DNA of 64,000 nucleotides from Petunia secreta. Lineage: Eukaryota; Streptophyta; Magnoliopsida; Solanales; Solanaceae. The stretch is from assembly GCA_029990175.1 (NCBI GenBank), contig JARKIP010000022.1, positions 22,356,001 through 22,420,000 of the forward strand, in the 5' to 3' direction. The first letter of the stretch is position 1. Each line of letters opens with the position of its first letter. The notes beneath the pieces were generated by a model. It was given only the letters and a program-made list of their open reading frames with translations. It was not told where the DNA came from and ran no database searches. The position numbers and the translations under genes were made by a program. Positions 54,986 to 64,000 of this stretch are shown in pieces.

Positions 54986-57900
54986 CTAGAGCATCATGAA
55001 TGCTCTTGAACTTTGGGTCATGTTCGTACAAAGATTTATACTCTCAAAACCCATAAGTCTAGAAGCAAGAGTGGTAGCAAGGGCGAACTTTCGAGAAAGC
55101 GCATCGGCTACAACATTGTCCTTACCTCTTTTGTAATGAATTACATAAGGGAAGGACTCAATGAACTCCACCCACTTGGCATGTCTTTTGTTCAACTTCT
55201 CTTGGCCTCTTAGATGCTTGAGTGACTCATGGTCACTCTTGATCACAAATTCCCGAGGCCATAGATAGTGTTGCCAATGGGCTAGAGCTCTCACGAGGGC
55301 ATACAACTCTTTGTCATACGTAGAGTAATTCAAGGTTGCGCCCTTCAACTTCTCACTAAAGTAGGCAACGGGTTTCCCTTCTTGCATGAGAACACCCCCA
55401 ATACCCACCCCCGAGGCATCACATTCCACCTCAAAAGCCTTCCCAAAGTCGGGCAATTGCAACAACGGGGCGGTACTTAACCTACTTTTCAACTCTTGGA
55501 AAGCCTTCTCTTGCGGCTCTCCCCAAACAAAGGACTTGTCCTTTTTCACCAACTCGGTGAGTGGTGCGGCAATGGTGCTAAAGTCTCTAACAAAGCGCCT
55601 ATAGAAACTAGCAAGGCCATGAAAACTCTTCACATGAGAAACGGTGGTGGGAGTAGGCCAATCTCGAATGGCTTCAACTTTGGACTCATCAACTTCTACA
55701 CCATTGACACTAACAACAAAGCCCAAAAAGACAACCTTTTCAACGCAAAAGGCACACTTCTTAAAGTTGGCATAGAGCTTTTCGGCTCGTAGCACTTCAA
55801 GGACTTGATTCAAGTGGCCAACGTGGTCGCCTATAGACTTGCTATAGATCAATATGTCATCAAAGTAGACGACCACAAACTTGTTGATGAAGGGTTTTAG
55901 CACAAGGTTCATCAATCTCATCAAAGTACTAGGTGCGTTGGAGAGGCCGAAGGGCATCACCAACCACTCATATCGACCAAACTTGGTCTTGAATGCGGTT
56001 TTCCATTCATCTCCGGGTTTCATTCGGATTTGATGGTAACCGGACCTAAGATCTATTTTTGAAAAGATGCTAGAACGACTAAGCTCATCTAACATATCAT
56101 CCGAACGAGGTATGGGATGTCGATACTTTACCGTGATCTTGTTGACCGCTCGACAATCCACATACATCCTCCAAGTGCCATCCTTCTTTGGAACAAGGAT
56201 CACGGGCACGGCACAAGGGCTCAAGGTCTCCCTCACCAAGCCTTTGGTAAGCAAGTCATCAATTTGCTTTTGTAGCTCCCTTGTGTCCTCAGGGTTGCTT
56301 CTATATGCCGGCTTGTTGGGAATTTGAGATCCCGGGACAAAGTCAATTTGATGTTCAATACCTCTCAAAGGAGGTAATCCATCCGGCATCTCATCCGGGA
56401 ACATGTCCTCATAGACCTTCAAAACATTTTCAATGGCACTAGGCAAAGGGTTAGGGTTAGATAAATATTCACTTTCGGAATTTAAAACCATACCTTTGTG
56501 CACTAGGCATATGAGCATCTTGGTGCCATCATTACCTTTCAAGATCTCACCCGGTTGCATCATGGCACACATGCGACCGGTGGAAGATGGTGGAGTCTCG
56601 GCCAAAGGTTTGGCCACAACCTGGGACTTGGCCTTAGCCGCTTCCCTCAACTCTTTCATGCGCCGATAGTCTTCACTTACTTGCTTTGGGGACAAGGGTG
56701 TGAGCACAAATTTCTTCCCCTCATGTCTAACCGTATAAGTGTTGGCCCGGCCATCATGAACCACTTGTTTGTCGTATTGCCACGGCCTACCAAATAAAAG
56801 GTGGCAAGCTTGCATTGGCACCACGTCAAACATGTGTTCATCTTGATAGTTCCCAATCTTGAACCTAATCAAGACTTGCTTCACTACCCTCAATTCCCCA
56901 CACTCGCTCAACCATTGCAAACGGTAGGGACTAGGGTGCTTTAGGGTAGTCAATTTCAATTGTGAGACCAACGATTGACTCACCACATTCGCACAACTAC
57001 TCGAATCAATGATCATGGAATACACTTGCCCCTTCACTCTACACCGAGCATGGAACAAGTTTTCCCTTTGTTCATCTTCCCTCTCTTCACTTATCATGGT
57101 TCCCAAAATTCGACGAACCACAAGGAACATATTAGGATCGTCCCCCTCCGTCGCCCTCTCTTCACTCTCGCCCTCAACTTCCTCACTCTCCTCCTCCACA
57201 TCTCCCTCGGACTCACTTTCCCCCTCATAGACCAACCCATCATCCATCACAATCATGTTTTTCCGGGTAGGGCACTCTTTGGCAAAGTGACCGTAACCCT
57301 TGCATTTATGGCATTGGAAAGAAGAAGAAGAAGGAGTATTTAAAGTAGTTTTAGAATTACCTCCAACCTCTTTGTGGTCGCTTCTCGGGGTAGCCTTCTC
57401 AAAAGGCTTCTTCACTTCTCGACTCCCACTTGCACCACTTGCGTATGGGGTCTTCCATTCTTTGGGGCGAGTTGTTGGAGTGGTAGTGGTGGTACTCCTA
57501 TAGCGAGGAGCCTTTTCTTCTTTGAGCCACTTCTCGGCCTCAACCGCGGCATCACACACATCTTGTAGAGAGTGGAAGATGTGTAGCCTCAATTGGGAAG
57601 CAATCTCCCTACTCAAGCCACTTTTGAAACGGATGATAGCTTGTTCCTCATCCTCCGTTTCCATATCAAGAGCCATCCGGTTTTTCTCAAAGTCATTGAA
57701 ATATTCATCCACGGACTTGTAGCCTTGTTTCAATTCATAGAGCCTTTTGAGTTGCTCTTGTCGATACTTGGGAGTCACATATTTGTTGTTCATTACCTCT
57801 TTCAACTCTTTCCAAGTGATGTTCATCCGCAACCCAAGTCGTCTCCTTGATCGCTTCATGGATTCCCACCATGTAGAGGCATAGGATTCGAAGGAAGAAA

Positions 57901-58027
57901 TGGCATATGTAGCCTTATTCTCCTCGGACATATCATTCGTGTCAAAGACCCGCTCCAATTGAACCTTCCACTCTAAGAAAGCCTCCGGATCACTAGTCCC
58001 TTTGAAAGGTGGGATAGTGATCTTCAC
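54986..58027 (-). CDS. A2 Gag capsid, protease, RT and RNase H
   Basis: 1013-residue open frame. Capsid: ITIPPFKGTSDPEAFLEW to about residue 170. Zinc knuckle: CHKCKGYGHFAKEC near residue 238. A Glu/Ser-rich acidic linker follows. The protease near residue 335 reads IIDSSSCANV, Asp-Ser-Ser instead of Asp-Ser-Gly, then CHLLFGRPWQYDK. RT: VPVILVPKKDGTWRMYVDCR, FSKIDLRSGYHQIRM and catalytic YFDDILIY. RNase H: FEVECDASGVGIGGVLMQ and ADALSRKFA. The frame shifts just before the integrase linker. RT and RNase H look intact; the protease is doubtful. Confidence 0.92.
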   Translation of the reverse strand: MKITIPPFKGTSDPEAFLEWKVQLERVFDTNDMSEENKATYAISSFESYASTWWESMKRSRRRLGLRMNITWKELKEVMNNKYVTPKYRQEQLKRLYELKQGYKSVDEYFNDFEKNRMALDMETEDEEQAIIRFKSGLSREIASQLRLHIFHSLQDVCDAAVEAEKWLKEEKAPRYRSTTTTTPTTRPKEWKTPYASGASGSREVKKPFEKATPRSDHKEVGGNSKTTLNTPSSSSFQCHKCKGYGHFAKECPTRKNMIVMDDGLVYEGESESEGDVEEESEEVEGESEERATEGDDPNMFLVVRRILGTMISEEREDEQRENLFHARCRVKGQVYSMIIDSSSCANVVSQSLVSQLKLTTLKHPSPYRLQWLSECGELRVVKQVLIRFKIGNYQDEHMFDVVPMQACHLLFGRPWQYDKQVVHDGRANTYTVRHEGKKFVLTPLSPKQVSEDYRRMKELREAAKAKSQVVAKPLAETPPSSTGRMCAMMQPGEILKGNDGTKMLICLVHKGMVLNSESEYLSNPNPLPSAIENVLKVYEDMFPDEMPDGLPPLRGIEHQIDFVPGSQIPNKPAYRSNPEDTRELQKQIDDLLTKGLVRETLSPCAVPVILVPKKDGTWRMYVDCRAVNKITVKYRHPIPRSDDMLDELSRSSIFSKIDLRSGYHQIRMKPGDEWKTAFKTKFGRYEWLVMPFGLSNAPSTLMRLMNLVLKPFINKFVVVYFDDILIYSKSIGDHVGHLNQVLEVLRAEKLYANFKKCAFCVEKVVFLGFVVSVNGVEVDESKVEAIRDWPTPTTVSHVKSFHGLASFYRRFVRDFSTIAAPLTELVKKDKSFVWGEPQEKAFQELKSRLSTAPLLQLPDFGKAFEVECDASGVGIGGVLMQEGKPVAYFSEKLKGATLNYSTYDKELYALVRALAHWQHYLWPREFVIKSDHESLKHLRGQEKLNKRHAKWVEFIESFPYVIHYKRGKDNVVADALSRKFALATTLASRLMGFESINLCTNMTQSSRAFMML

Positions 58028-58587
58028 ACTATTGAGGTTAGTGTCACGACCCCACGATGTGGTCCCGGTTGACCCTCGTAGTAGTCTTCAACCTCATCAT
58101 ACTCCCGTCTCAAGTCCCTTCCCATAAAAGCCCTTGGAGGTCCTCGACCTCGCCCACGGCCTCCATCTATTCCTCGGCCTCCGTTCATCGCTCTCCTAGG
58201 TGGATAGTGAGCTTCAAAATCGTCTTCTAAACCGAGACCCTCCCCTTCTTGAGCTTCATCAACTTGCTCAAGAGGAACCACATTTCTTCGGGGCCTTAAG
58301 AGTGGGACATCTCCTTGAGGATTGCCCAAGGGTTGGGGAGTGCCCAACGTTCTTTCTCTAGCAAGAGCCTCATCCCTCAACCGTTGTCGACGAACTAACT
58401 CCACATATTGGTCCGGTTTAATGATTGAATCATCACTTGTGCCTTCATTGGCATCCTTTTGGACACTCGGGGTCCTTTCCTTTTCAAAGACTTCCATTCT
58501 AAGGTTCAAGGTTTTCACCTCGGCCAATAGACTAGCCAAGACGTCAACGGGAACCTCAATGGTATTTTTGGCCTTCTTGTCCGCCAT
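58024..58587 (-). CDS. A2 Gag N-terminus
   Basis: Starts MADKKAKNTIEVPVD, with a helical segment (LLAEVKTLNLRMEVFEKE), an acidic stretch and an RGRGRGRGPP patch. A frameshift at about 58045, shared with A1, separates it from the capsid frame by a few codons, so it predates the duplication. The ATG follows TTGTTGTAG/GTAAA. Confidence 0.85.
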   Translation of the reverse strand: MADKKAKNTIEVPVDVLASLLAEVKTLNLRMEVFEKERTPSVQKDANEGTSDDSIIKPDQYVELVRRQRLRDEALARERTLGTPQPLGNPQGDVPLLRPRRNVVPLEQVDEAQEGEGLGLEDDFEAHYPPRRAMNGGRGIDGGRGRGRGPPRAFMGRDLRREYDEVEDYYEGQPGPHRGVVTLTSIV

Positions 58588-59683
58588 TTTACCTACAACA
58601 ATAAAAAACAAGTAAAGAGATTAGAGTAAAAGTCCTCACTCTAATCAACGGCGTCCTCGTAGTTGCGTAGCTTCCTCGAAAATCACTCCAATTCACAAGA
58701 ACTAAATGCTCTTCGGGAAGAGTGGAATTAAGGGGACTCGATTAACGCTAAGCTTTTTAGTGAGCACTTGGAAGCAAGCAATTAACTATGAGTCTTCTTT
58801 GAATTCTACTTCTCCTCTAGGCACGATGTTCCTAATCGCTCAATGAATTAGTACTAATCGAGTAGGAGTATTACTCTCAAAGTACTAACCGGAAGCAACG
58901 TAAACAAACAAACACGAAAGCCTAACGAAATCAACTACCCGGACCCCTTCAGGAATCTGGGCGGTCCGCCTGGTCAGTGGGGCGGTCCGCCTGGAAATTG
59001 TCCCAAATCAGCAGTGAGGTCGGGCGGGCGCTCCGCCCAGTGTGTGGGAGCTCCGCCCAGAGGGTTGCTTTAGCTTTTCCAAAACTCGTTTTTGGTCGAT
59101 TTTGACCCAATTTTTCCAACGATTTCAAGTTGTTTTTGATATTGAATGATACCCAAACTTATTTCAAGCGATAACAAACAAACCCCAATGGTTTAATTCA
59201 ACAAACAACCAACAAACAACTTGTTTCAAGGATTTGGAGCAAGTTCTTCAAAAATTTTCAAGAACATCAAGATTTCAAAAATTCGATTTTCGTTCCGCTA
59301 CTCCAAATGATGTTATGGGGGTATCAAAATGACGGGATAACTATAAGGAACAATCCCCGATACCAAACAAATAAGAATTCATAACATCCAACAAGTTTTA
59401 GTCAATTTTGTGAAATTTCAACTTTTGGGTTTGATTTTCAACTCCAAAACGTGTTTTGTTGGTACCCAATTGTCGAGAATACATAAACAAACAATCCCCG
59501 ATAATCAAAACCAACAAAATCATAACAACCAACGAATTCTAGAAATTTTTTTGGTATTTTCAAATTTTTGAATTTTTTTGTTTTCTTCAAGTTTTTCAAG
59601 AACAACAATAAGAACAATACTAAGGCACGATAATAACACTACGAACAAGGAACGAGGGTTTGTAAGAACAACACCCGAGCCTT
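58588..59683 (-). other. Untranslated leader of A2
   Basis: As in A1; palindrome cluster at about 58957-59060. Confidence 0.7.
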
Positions 59684-59695
59684 GCTCTGATACCA
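59684..59695 (-). other. Primer binding site of A2
   Basis: Minus-strand TGGTATCAGAGC, two bases from the LTR. Confidence 0.9.
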
Positions 59696-59697
59696 AC

Positions 59698-60493
59698 TGA
59701 TAAGGGGAAAACTACGGAAGCGATAAACGATGATAAAGAACGAGACGCAACAAGAACACTTACGAAGTAGCACCAAGGAACGAGTCTTGATACACCCTCA
59801 ATTCGACTCAAGAAGCACCTACGCTATGCAACTATCCTCAAGAGACACTCGGCTCAAGCAAATAGAGTGATCGAAGAGGATTGAAAAGCAACTTGGATTC
59901 ATCCAATTGATTCAAGCCAAAATTAGTTACAAGTGTTTGGGAGCAATGCTCTTTAATTCAATGTTCAAGGTGAGTTAATGGCAATAAATGATGAAGGGTG
60001 TTATTTATAGCACCCTTCTACAACCTAGTGAAATGTCATTCAAGCCCTTAGCTAGATAGAAATACATTAGAACTAGCTAGGGTCAAAATAGGAAGTTTAC
60101 ACAAAAATATAGCCAATTCAGCGTTTTGGGCGCTCCACCCTGGAGCTGGGCGCTCCGCCTGGTGGAAGCATGACCCAGGCGCTCCGCCTGGTGAGCTCCA
60201 CTGTCAAAAGTGAGCTAGGCGCTCCGCCCAGTGGCTGGGCGCTCCGCCCAATGGCTGCCCATTTTGGGCGCTCCGCCTAAGGTGCTGGGCGCTCCGCCTA
60301 AGGTGCTGGGCGCTCCGCCTAGGGCCTGAAGCTTTCCATTCCTCCTTCCAACGAACTCAACTGTATGGTCTTCCAATGGCCTCCGGAGCTCGTATCATCA
60401 ACGCCCCTCCGAATCAAGTATAAGTGAGCATCATGAAGTGCTTTAGCTTGGCTTCTCGTAAAGGGTCTTGTGGTGGTGGTTTGCCCCGCATCA
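59698..60493 (-). repeat. 5' LTR of A2
   Basis: 796 bases. Palindrome array at about 60125-60325. The copy-1 breakpoint corresponds to 60275 within it. Confidence 0.93.
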
Positions 60494-60498
60494 AATTA

Positions 60499-63017
60499 TA
60501 TGGTCCACATGGCAGGTGAACGGTCCCATATTCACCTTTTATACATTCCAGAAGTGTGGGGATCCTGATCCCAAATTTAGTTGGTCAAATAATTTGTTTA
60601 TCTTGAGAACAAACAACAAAAAAAGAATTCTTGAAGAATCCTGATTCTTAAGTATATACCCATGCGAATTCTCATTTATATACTTTGTGCATCATATTTG
60701 AACCGGGATGGTCAAATCAGTCATGCCAACTTATAAATTTATTCACCTAGTAAACTAGAAGTTTACTACAACATGAGTATTGTAACAATAAACTAAAAGT
60801 TTATTGTGGCATGCACATATAATGTTACCACACTTATATTTTGAGTAGTACATACTCGAGGAAGAGGCGGGGAGCTTTTCAAGCACATATATCTTACCCG
60901 ACATTCTTGTAGTAATATAAAGATATTCATATATATCTTTCCATCAAATTTAGTCTCTTAGCCATTTTGGCAAATTTATTTGAAACTTAACAAGTTTCTT
61001 TCGAGACATACTACAATAAATATTTCACCAATCTCATTCCTTCAGGTAGTAATATTTTGGCCCTTCCGGAGCTCTCAAATAGCTTTGTACTACCATATAT
61101 TTTATTACACCAACCATATGGTGAATATCTCCTTTCAAGGAGAAAATCATATTATTTTTCTCATGGTAAAATCATTATAGGCAAGATCAATTTCTTGCTT
61201 CACTTGCTCTTATGTAATTCATAATAATACATAATTATGGCGTACGTTCTGTACGAGAGAAATGATCATTTATGCCACAATAAATAATAGAATTATTATA
61301 GTTGACCCTTTTCTATAGGTGAGTTGTGGTACTTTATCAACCACGCATGGGCACGTCCATATTCATCTTTCTCGAACCTCTTCTAGAGGCGAGTTTTGAT
61401 ATTTTATCACATATTGCCACATTCACTTCGGTGAACGGGTCTATATTCATAATTTTTATTATGAATTGTCTCATTCACTGCAAGGAATGAACCATAATCA
61501 TTTGAACTTACCTCATGCTCATATGATACATTGAGGGCATTATTATATTTACCGTTTGAACGGTTACTTTTTGAGAACCCTTATTGTTCTCTTATTTATT
61601 TCACAATGATAACTATTTTTTTCATCCCTTGCCACATCCACATCCATGGTCTCTATCATGGTAATTATTTTATCATCTTTTAGACATAAAATTATTTGAC
61701 TTCTTTCAGACATAAAAATATTTTTCCTTCTTTCAGGCATATTATGTTGTATCTTCTTTCAGACATAATGATAATTTGCCTTCTTTCAGGCATATTATGT
61801 ATTGCTACTACATTCACATCTGAGAATGGAGCATTATGTTGTGCTCCCACATTCACCTTATGGAATGGAGCTTGTCTTGCTCCCACATTCATCTTAGGGA
61901 ATGGAGCATATATTGCTCCCACATTCACCTCTATGAATGGAGCCTATTTAGTGGACGGGCATCATGATTTTTATAAAAAATACATTCTTCGCCTCAATCA
62001 TCAATATAGTTTAGTGGGACTCACCCTCAAGTCATATTCATGAAACTACTTCATAATATTTTACATAAACCTTTATTTCAACACTAAAAATAATGAACTC
62101 AGCCATAACTCAATGAGATTCAGTAGTTTCTACTGGTTAAGAAATTGCAGTGATGTAACCTTAAGGATCTGCCTTAGCTCATATTTTTCAAAGTTGTGCC
62201 ACTTTATCATAATCTTACACATATATAACAGTGTATGAAAATTCTTAAAACTTAGTTGATTTATATCAAATCCGCACTACAAAAATAATTTTCATGGGTT
62301 CTAGCTATGTAGAAGTGTCATTATAGTAGAGAGAGAACTCACCTGAGATAATGGGACTCAAATGGCTGAACCAAATCATTCAAATGGATAACATCATTCA
62401 TCAATTGCTTACTGGTTAGAATACACATTGATAAAAAGAGCAAATCTCGTTATCTTTTAAACGATATAAATAATGACATATTTATGCACATATATGTTCA
62501 ACCCAATATAATGAGCATTTCAAATTATGCTAGGCTCAAGTCAAGTTTACACGGTTCCAATAAATTTCAACAACTTTTCTAATCTTGAAGTGATATAGGT
62601 ACATACCTCCAGTAAATTAATTTCATAAGTCAAAGTTTATTTTTATTCTAATATATTTGGCTATGATAACTTCATGGGTATTCAAAGAACACTTATCATA
62701 TGCACATTATTAAAAACAAAGTTACCTGGCTACTAAAACAGTGTGAGGAGACTCAAGCACTAGAAACATCAATTTGGCTTACGTAACAACTAATCAATAA
62801 GAAAAGCAGTATGCAGACTTCGACATATATATACATATAGACACTTATTCTAATTTATAATTGAATGGGGAAAGCAAAAGTAAGCAAACCATATTAACTA
62901 ACTCGGATATATCTGTCATATGATATTTGAAGTCATGACTATATAACTTCAGATTACGTACCTTATATTTAAAGAATGAAAATAAAATACAACTTAAGGA
63001 TAATGAACCTAGTTAGA
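60499..63017 (-). pseudogene. Decayed copia-1 gag and integrase N-terminal half
   Basis: AT-rich and full of stops. Next to A2 the minus strand reads GTVHLPCGPYN, an integrase-core remnant. Around 61600-61660 a GCGCGKG-like Gly/Cys patch suits a Gag nucleocapsid. No long open frame survives. Confidence 0.6.
61680..61955 (-). repeat. Two adjacent tandem arrays in the copia-1 gag remnant
   Basis: First a series of about six CTTCTTTCAGRCATA-type units, 25-35 bases apart. Then about four GCTCCCACATTCACCT-type units of roughly 38 bases. On the minus strand the second array reads as repeats such as MNVGAIYAPFPK and MNVGARQAPFHK. Confidence 0.78.
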
Positions 63018-63018
63018 A

Positions 63019-63037
63019 CCTCGTGATGATAACGTGT
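63019..63037 (-). other. Probable primer binding site of copia-1
   Basis: Minus-strand ACACGTTATCATCACGAGG next to the 5' LTR, resembling the CGTTATCAGCACGA primer motif of several plant copia elements. Confidence 0.6.
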
Positions 63038-63344
63038 TGTTAAACTAATAGTAAAGTAGTGCAAGAACAAGACAAAATATATGAGAGGAGAAGGAAGAAT
63101 TTGTATTATTCTCAAAGTGTTTCAAGTGTGTCTTCCATAGACAAAGTGTCCTCTATTTATAGGACACCAATACATAGGAAGTTACAAGTCATCCCAAAAG
63201 TTACAAGAATTAAGAGGTGACTAAATGAGGAATTAAGTAGGAGAAAGTGGGGAGGAATAAAGTAGGAGAAAGTGGGGTAGTAAATCATAAGTTAGTGGTG
63301 AGTAGTGGTCATCCACATTAACACAAATACATGGATTTACAACA
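63038..63344 (-). repeat. 5' LTR of copia-1
   Basis: 307 bases, TGTTAAACTAATAG...TTACAACA, followed by the target duplication CTACC. Confidence 0.92.
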
Positions 63345-63482
63345 CTACCAACAATTTTTTAGTTAGTTCAATTTTTCTTTCTTACTTTTTCAAGGATAAA
63401 TTTGAAACTTTCCAAGGTCAATATCTATTTTTTAAACTCTGTATCCAGTCAAATAGTGCCACATAAATGGGAAGGATGGATT
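63345..63482. mobile_element. Stowaway MITE, right half
   Basis: Resumes after the copia-1 target duplication. It ends in GTGCCACATAAATGGGAAGG, a degraded inverse of the left terminus, next to a TA-containing site. Confidence 0.82.
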
Positions 63483-63893
63483 AACACTTTACCTAACAAA
63501 ATATTAAATACTTGGCCAAAAAATAAACTACAAATATAGGACGAGTCAAAGAAACTAATTACACCAATTAAAGATTTAAATTAAAAACTAGTTTATTCAA
63601 CAAGTTGGACCAAGTTATCCATTAAGTCATAAATTAATTGTATCCCTCTAAACATAAGATTAGGCAAATTAACATGATAATTTACAACCTTTAAATACAG
63701 GTACTCATCTCCAACATCAAATAGAAGTATTAATCCCAAGATCCATTGAACTTCTCACAAGGAGATATCCCAAAATAATCCTAAGTATTAACGTACACGA
63801 ATCAATATCATTCAATATGAAGTTGCTACTATTAAAGTCAAAGGTATAGTGTTTTACCTTCATATCTTCGGAAAACCCAGAAATAGGTACTAA
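63483..63893. other. Right flank, AT-rich
   Basis: No gene or repeat recognised. Confidence 0.5.
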
Positions 63894-64000
63894 CTAATCA
63901 AGTAAGTCTATCTTAGGTCTAGGAAGCATTGAGGCAACGAGCTCCTTTGTATGACAAACTGCAACTCCAAACATCTTACTTTGAAGTTCCTCTCTTGATG
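63894..64000 (-). CDS. Possible last exon of a host gene running off the window
   Basis: The minus strand from the edge reads an open stretch (SREELQSKMFGVAVCHTKEL, VASMLPRPKIDLLD) ending in TAG at 63896-63894. It is only about 34 codons and could be chance. It is noted because its composition is more protein-like than the surrounding AT-rich DNA. No family recognised. Confidence 0.22.
   Translation of the reverse strand, partial: SREELQSKMFGVAVCHTKELVASMLPRPKIDLLD

Larger units (their letters stand above)
49277..60275. repeat. Duplicated block, copy 2 (complete locus)
   Basis: The counterpart of 3870-14842. The element structure here continues uninterrupted past the end of the shared block (A LTR to 60493, copia-1 to 63344, MITE to 63482), so this is the source-like locus. 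In the 1.5 kb from 49277 I noticed only about two substitutions and two one-base indels against copy 1. Confidence 0.95.
52954..60493 (-). mobile_element. Ty3/gypsy element A2, structurally complete
   Basis: 7.5-kb minus-strand element with both LTRs and AATTA on both sides (52949-52953 and 60494-60498). It is inserted in the integrase core of copia-1, whose reading GTVHLPCGPYN on one side continues as RSHVCVLLQT on the other. The Gag-Pol order is GAG-PR-RT-RH-IN with no chromodomain, and the coding frame enters the 3' LTR, as in CRM elements. The lineage remains an inference. Confidence 0.95.
50428..63344 (-). mobile_element. Ty1/copia element copia-1, complete ends, split by gypsy A2
   Basis: LTRs at 50428-50737 and 63038-63344, with CTACC on both sides (50423-50427 and 63345-63349). 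Without A2 it is about 5.4 kb. Its LTRs differ by about four substitutions and one 3-base indel, yet the coding region is badly decayed. It is therefore a recently moved but defective element. Confidence 0.93.

Noticed and set aside
7547..60493. Centromere claim based on CRM-like gypsy elements
   Set aside because: Lineage is inferred from the lack of a chromodomain and coding that enters the LTR; no satellite arrays are seen, so location cannot be stated.

Overview
This window is intergenic chromatin of a flowering plant, most likely a eudicot. It holds no complete host gene. Almost all of it is LTR retrotransposons, plus one CACTA DNA transposon and one Stowaway MITE, nested and broken by rearrangement. 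Evidence: tRNA-iMet-type primer sites next to TG...CA long terminal repeats, gag/protease/RT/RNase H/integrase motifs, 5-bp target-site duplications, and a CTCCCTCCGT Stowaway end. Species and lineage names are inferences from motifs; no database search was run.

Layout. 1-3869: 5' part of a minus-strand Ty3/gypsy element (B). 3870-14842: copy 1 of an 11-kb duplicated block, holding AT-rich sequence, half a Stowaway MITE, the 3' half of a Ty1/copia element (copia-1) and a gypsy element (A1). 14843-23182: three broken relatives (C plus strand; D and E minus strand) of a non-autonomous gypsy family. Their ORF keeps a protease-like domain but no capsid, RT or integrase. 23183-27100: 5' part of a plus-strand gypsy element F. 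27101-37215: a CACTA element split by a complete Ty1/copia insertion (copia-2, 29645-35903, TSD AACCA). 38201-48888: a complete, young Tat-type Ty3/gypsy element G (TSD CTCAT) with an antisense gene between pol and the 3' LTR. 49277-60275: copy 2 of the duplicated block. Here the nest is complete: a Stowaway MITE split by copia-1 (50428-63344, TSD CTACC), itself split by gypsy A2 (52954-60493, TSD AATTA). 63483-64000: flank with a possible edge of a minus-strand exon.

Two results stand out. First, the antisense strand of G carries what reads as a complete five-exon gene (47934 down to 45166). It has a TATA box and four GT-AG introns, and the exons join in phase into 816 codons. Second, every gypsy element of the A-F group carries arrays of short GC palindromes of the form GGCG-N(0-3)-CGCC, both in the LTR and in the untranslated leader before gag. 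The centre of the palindrome differs between families.

Order of events: MITE, then copia-1 into it, then A into the integrase of copia-1, then duplication of the block. The two block copies differ far less than the LTR pairs of A or copia-1. Copy 1 ends inside an A LTR and has gained extra stop codons. A and copia-1 are defective yet have LTR pairs about 98.5% alike, so they were probably mobilised by enzymes supplied from elsewhere.
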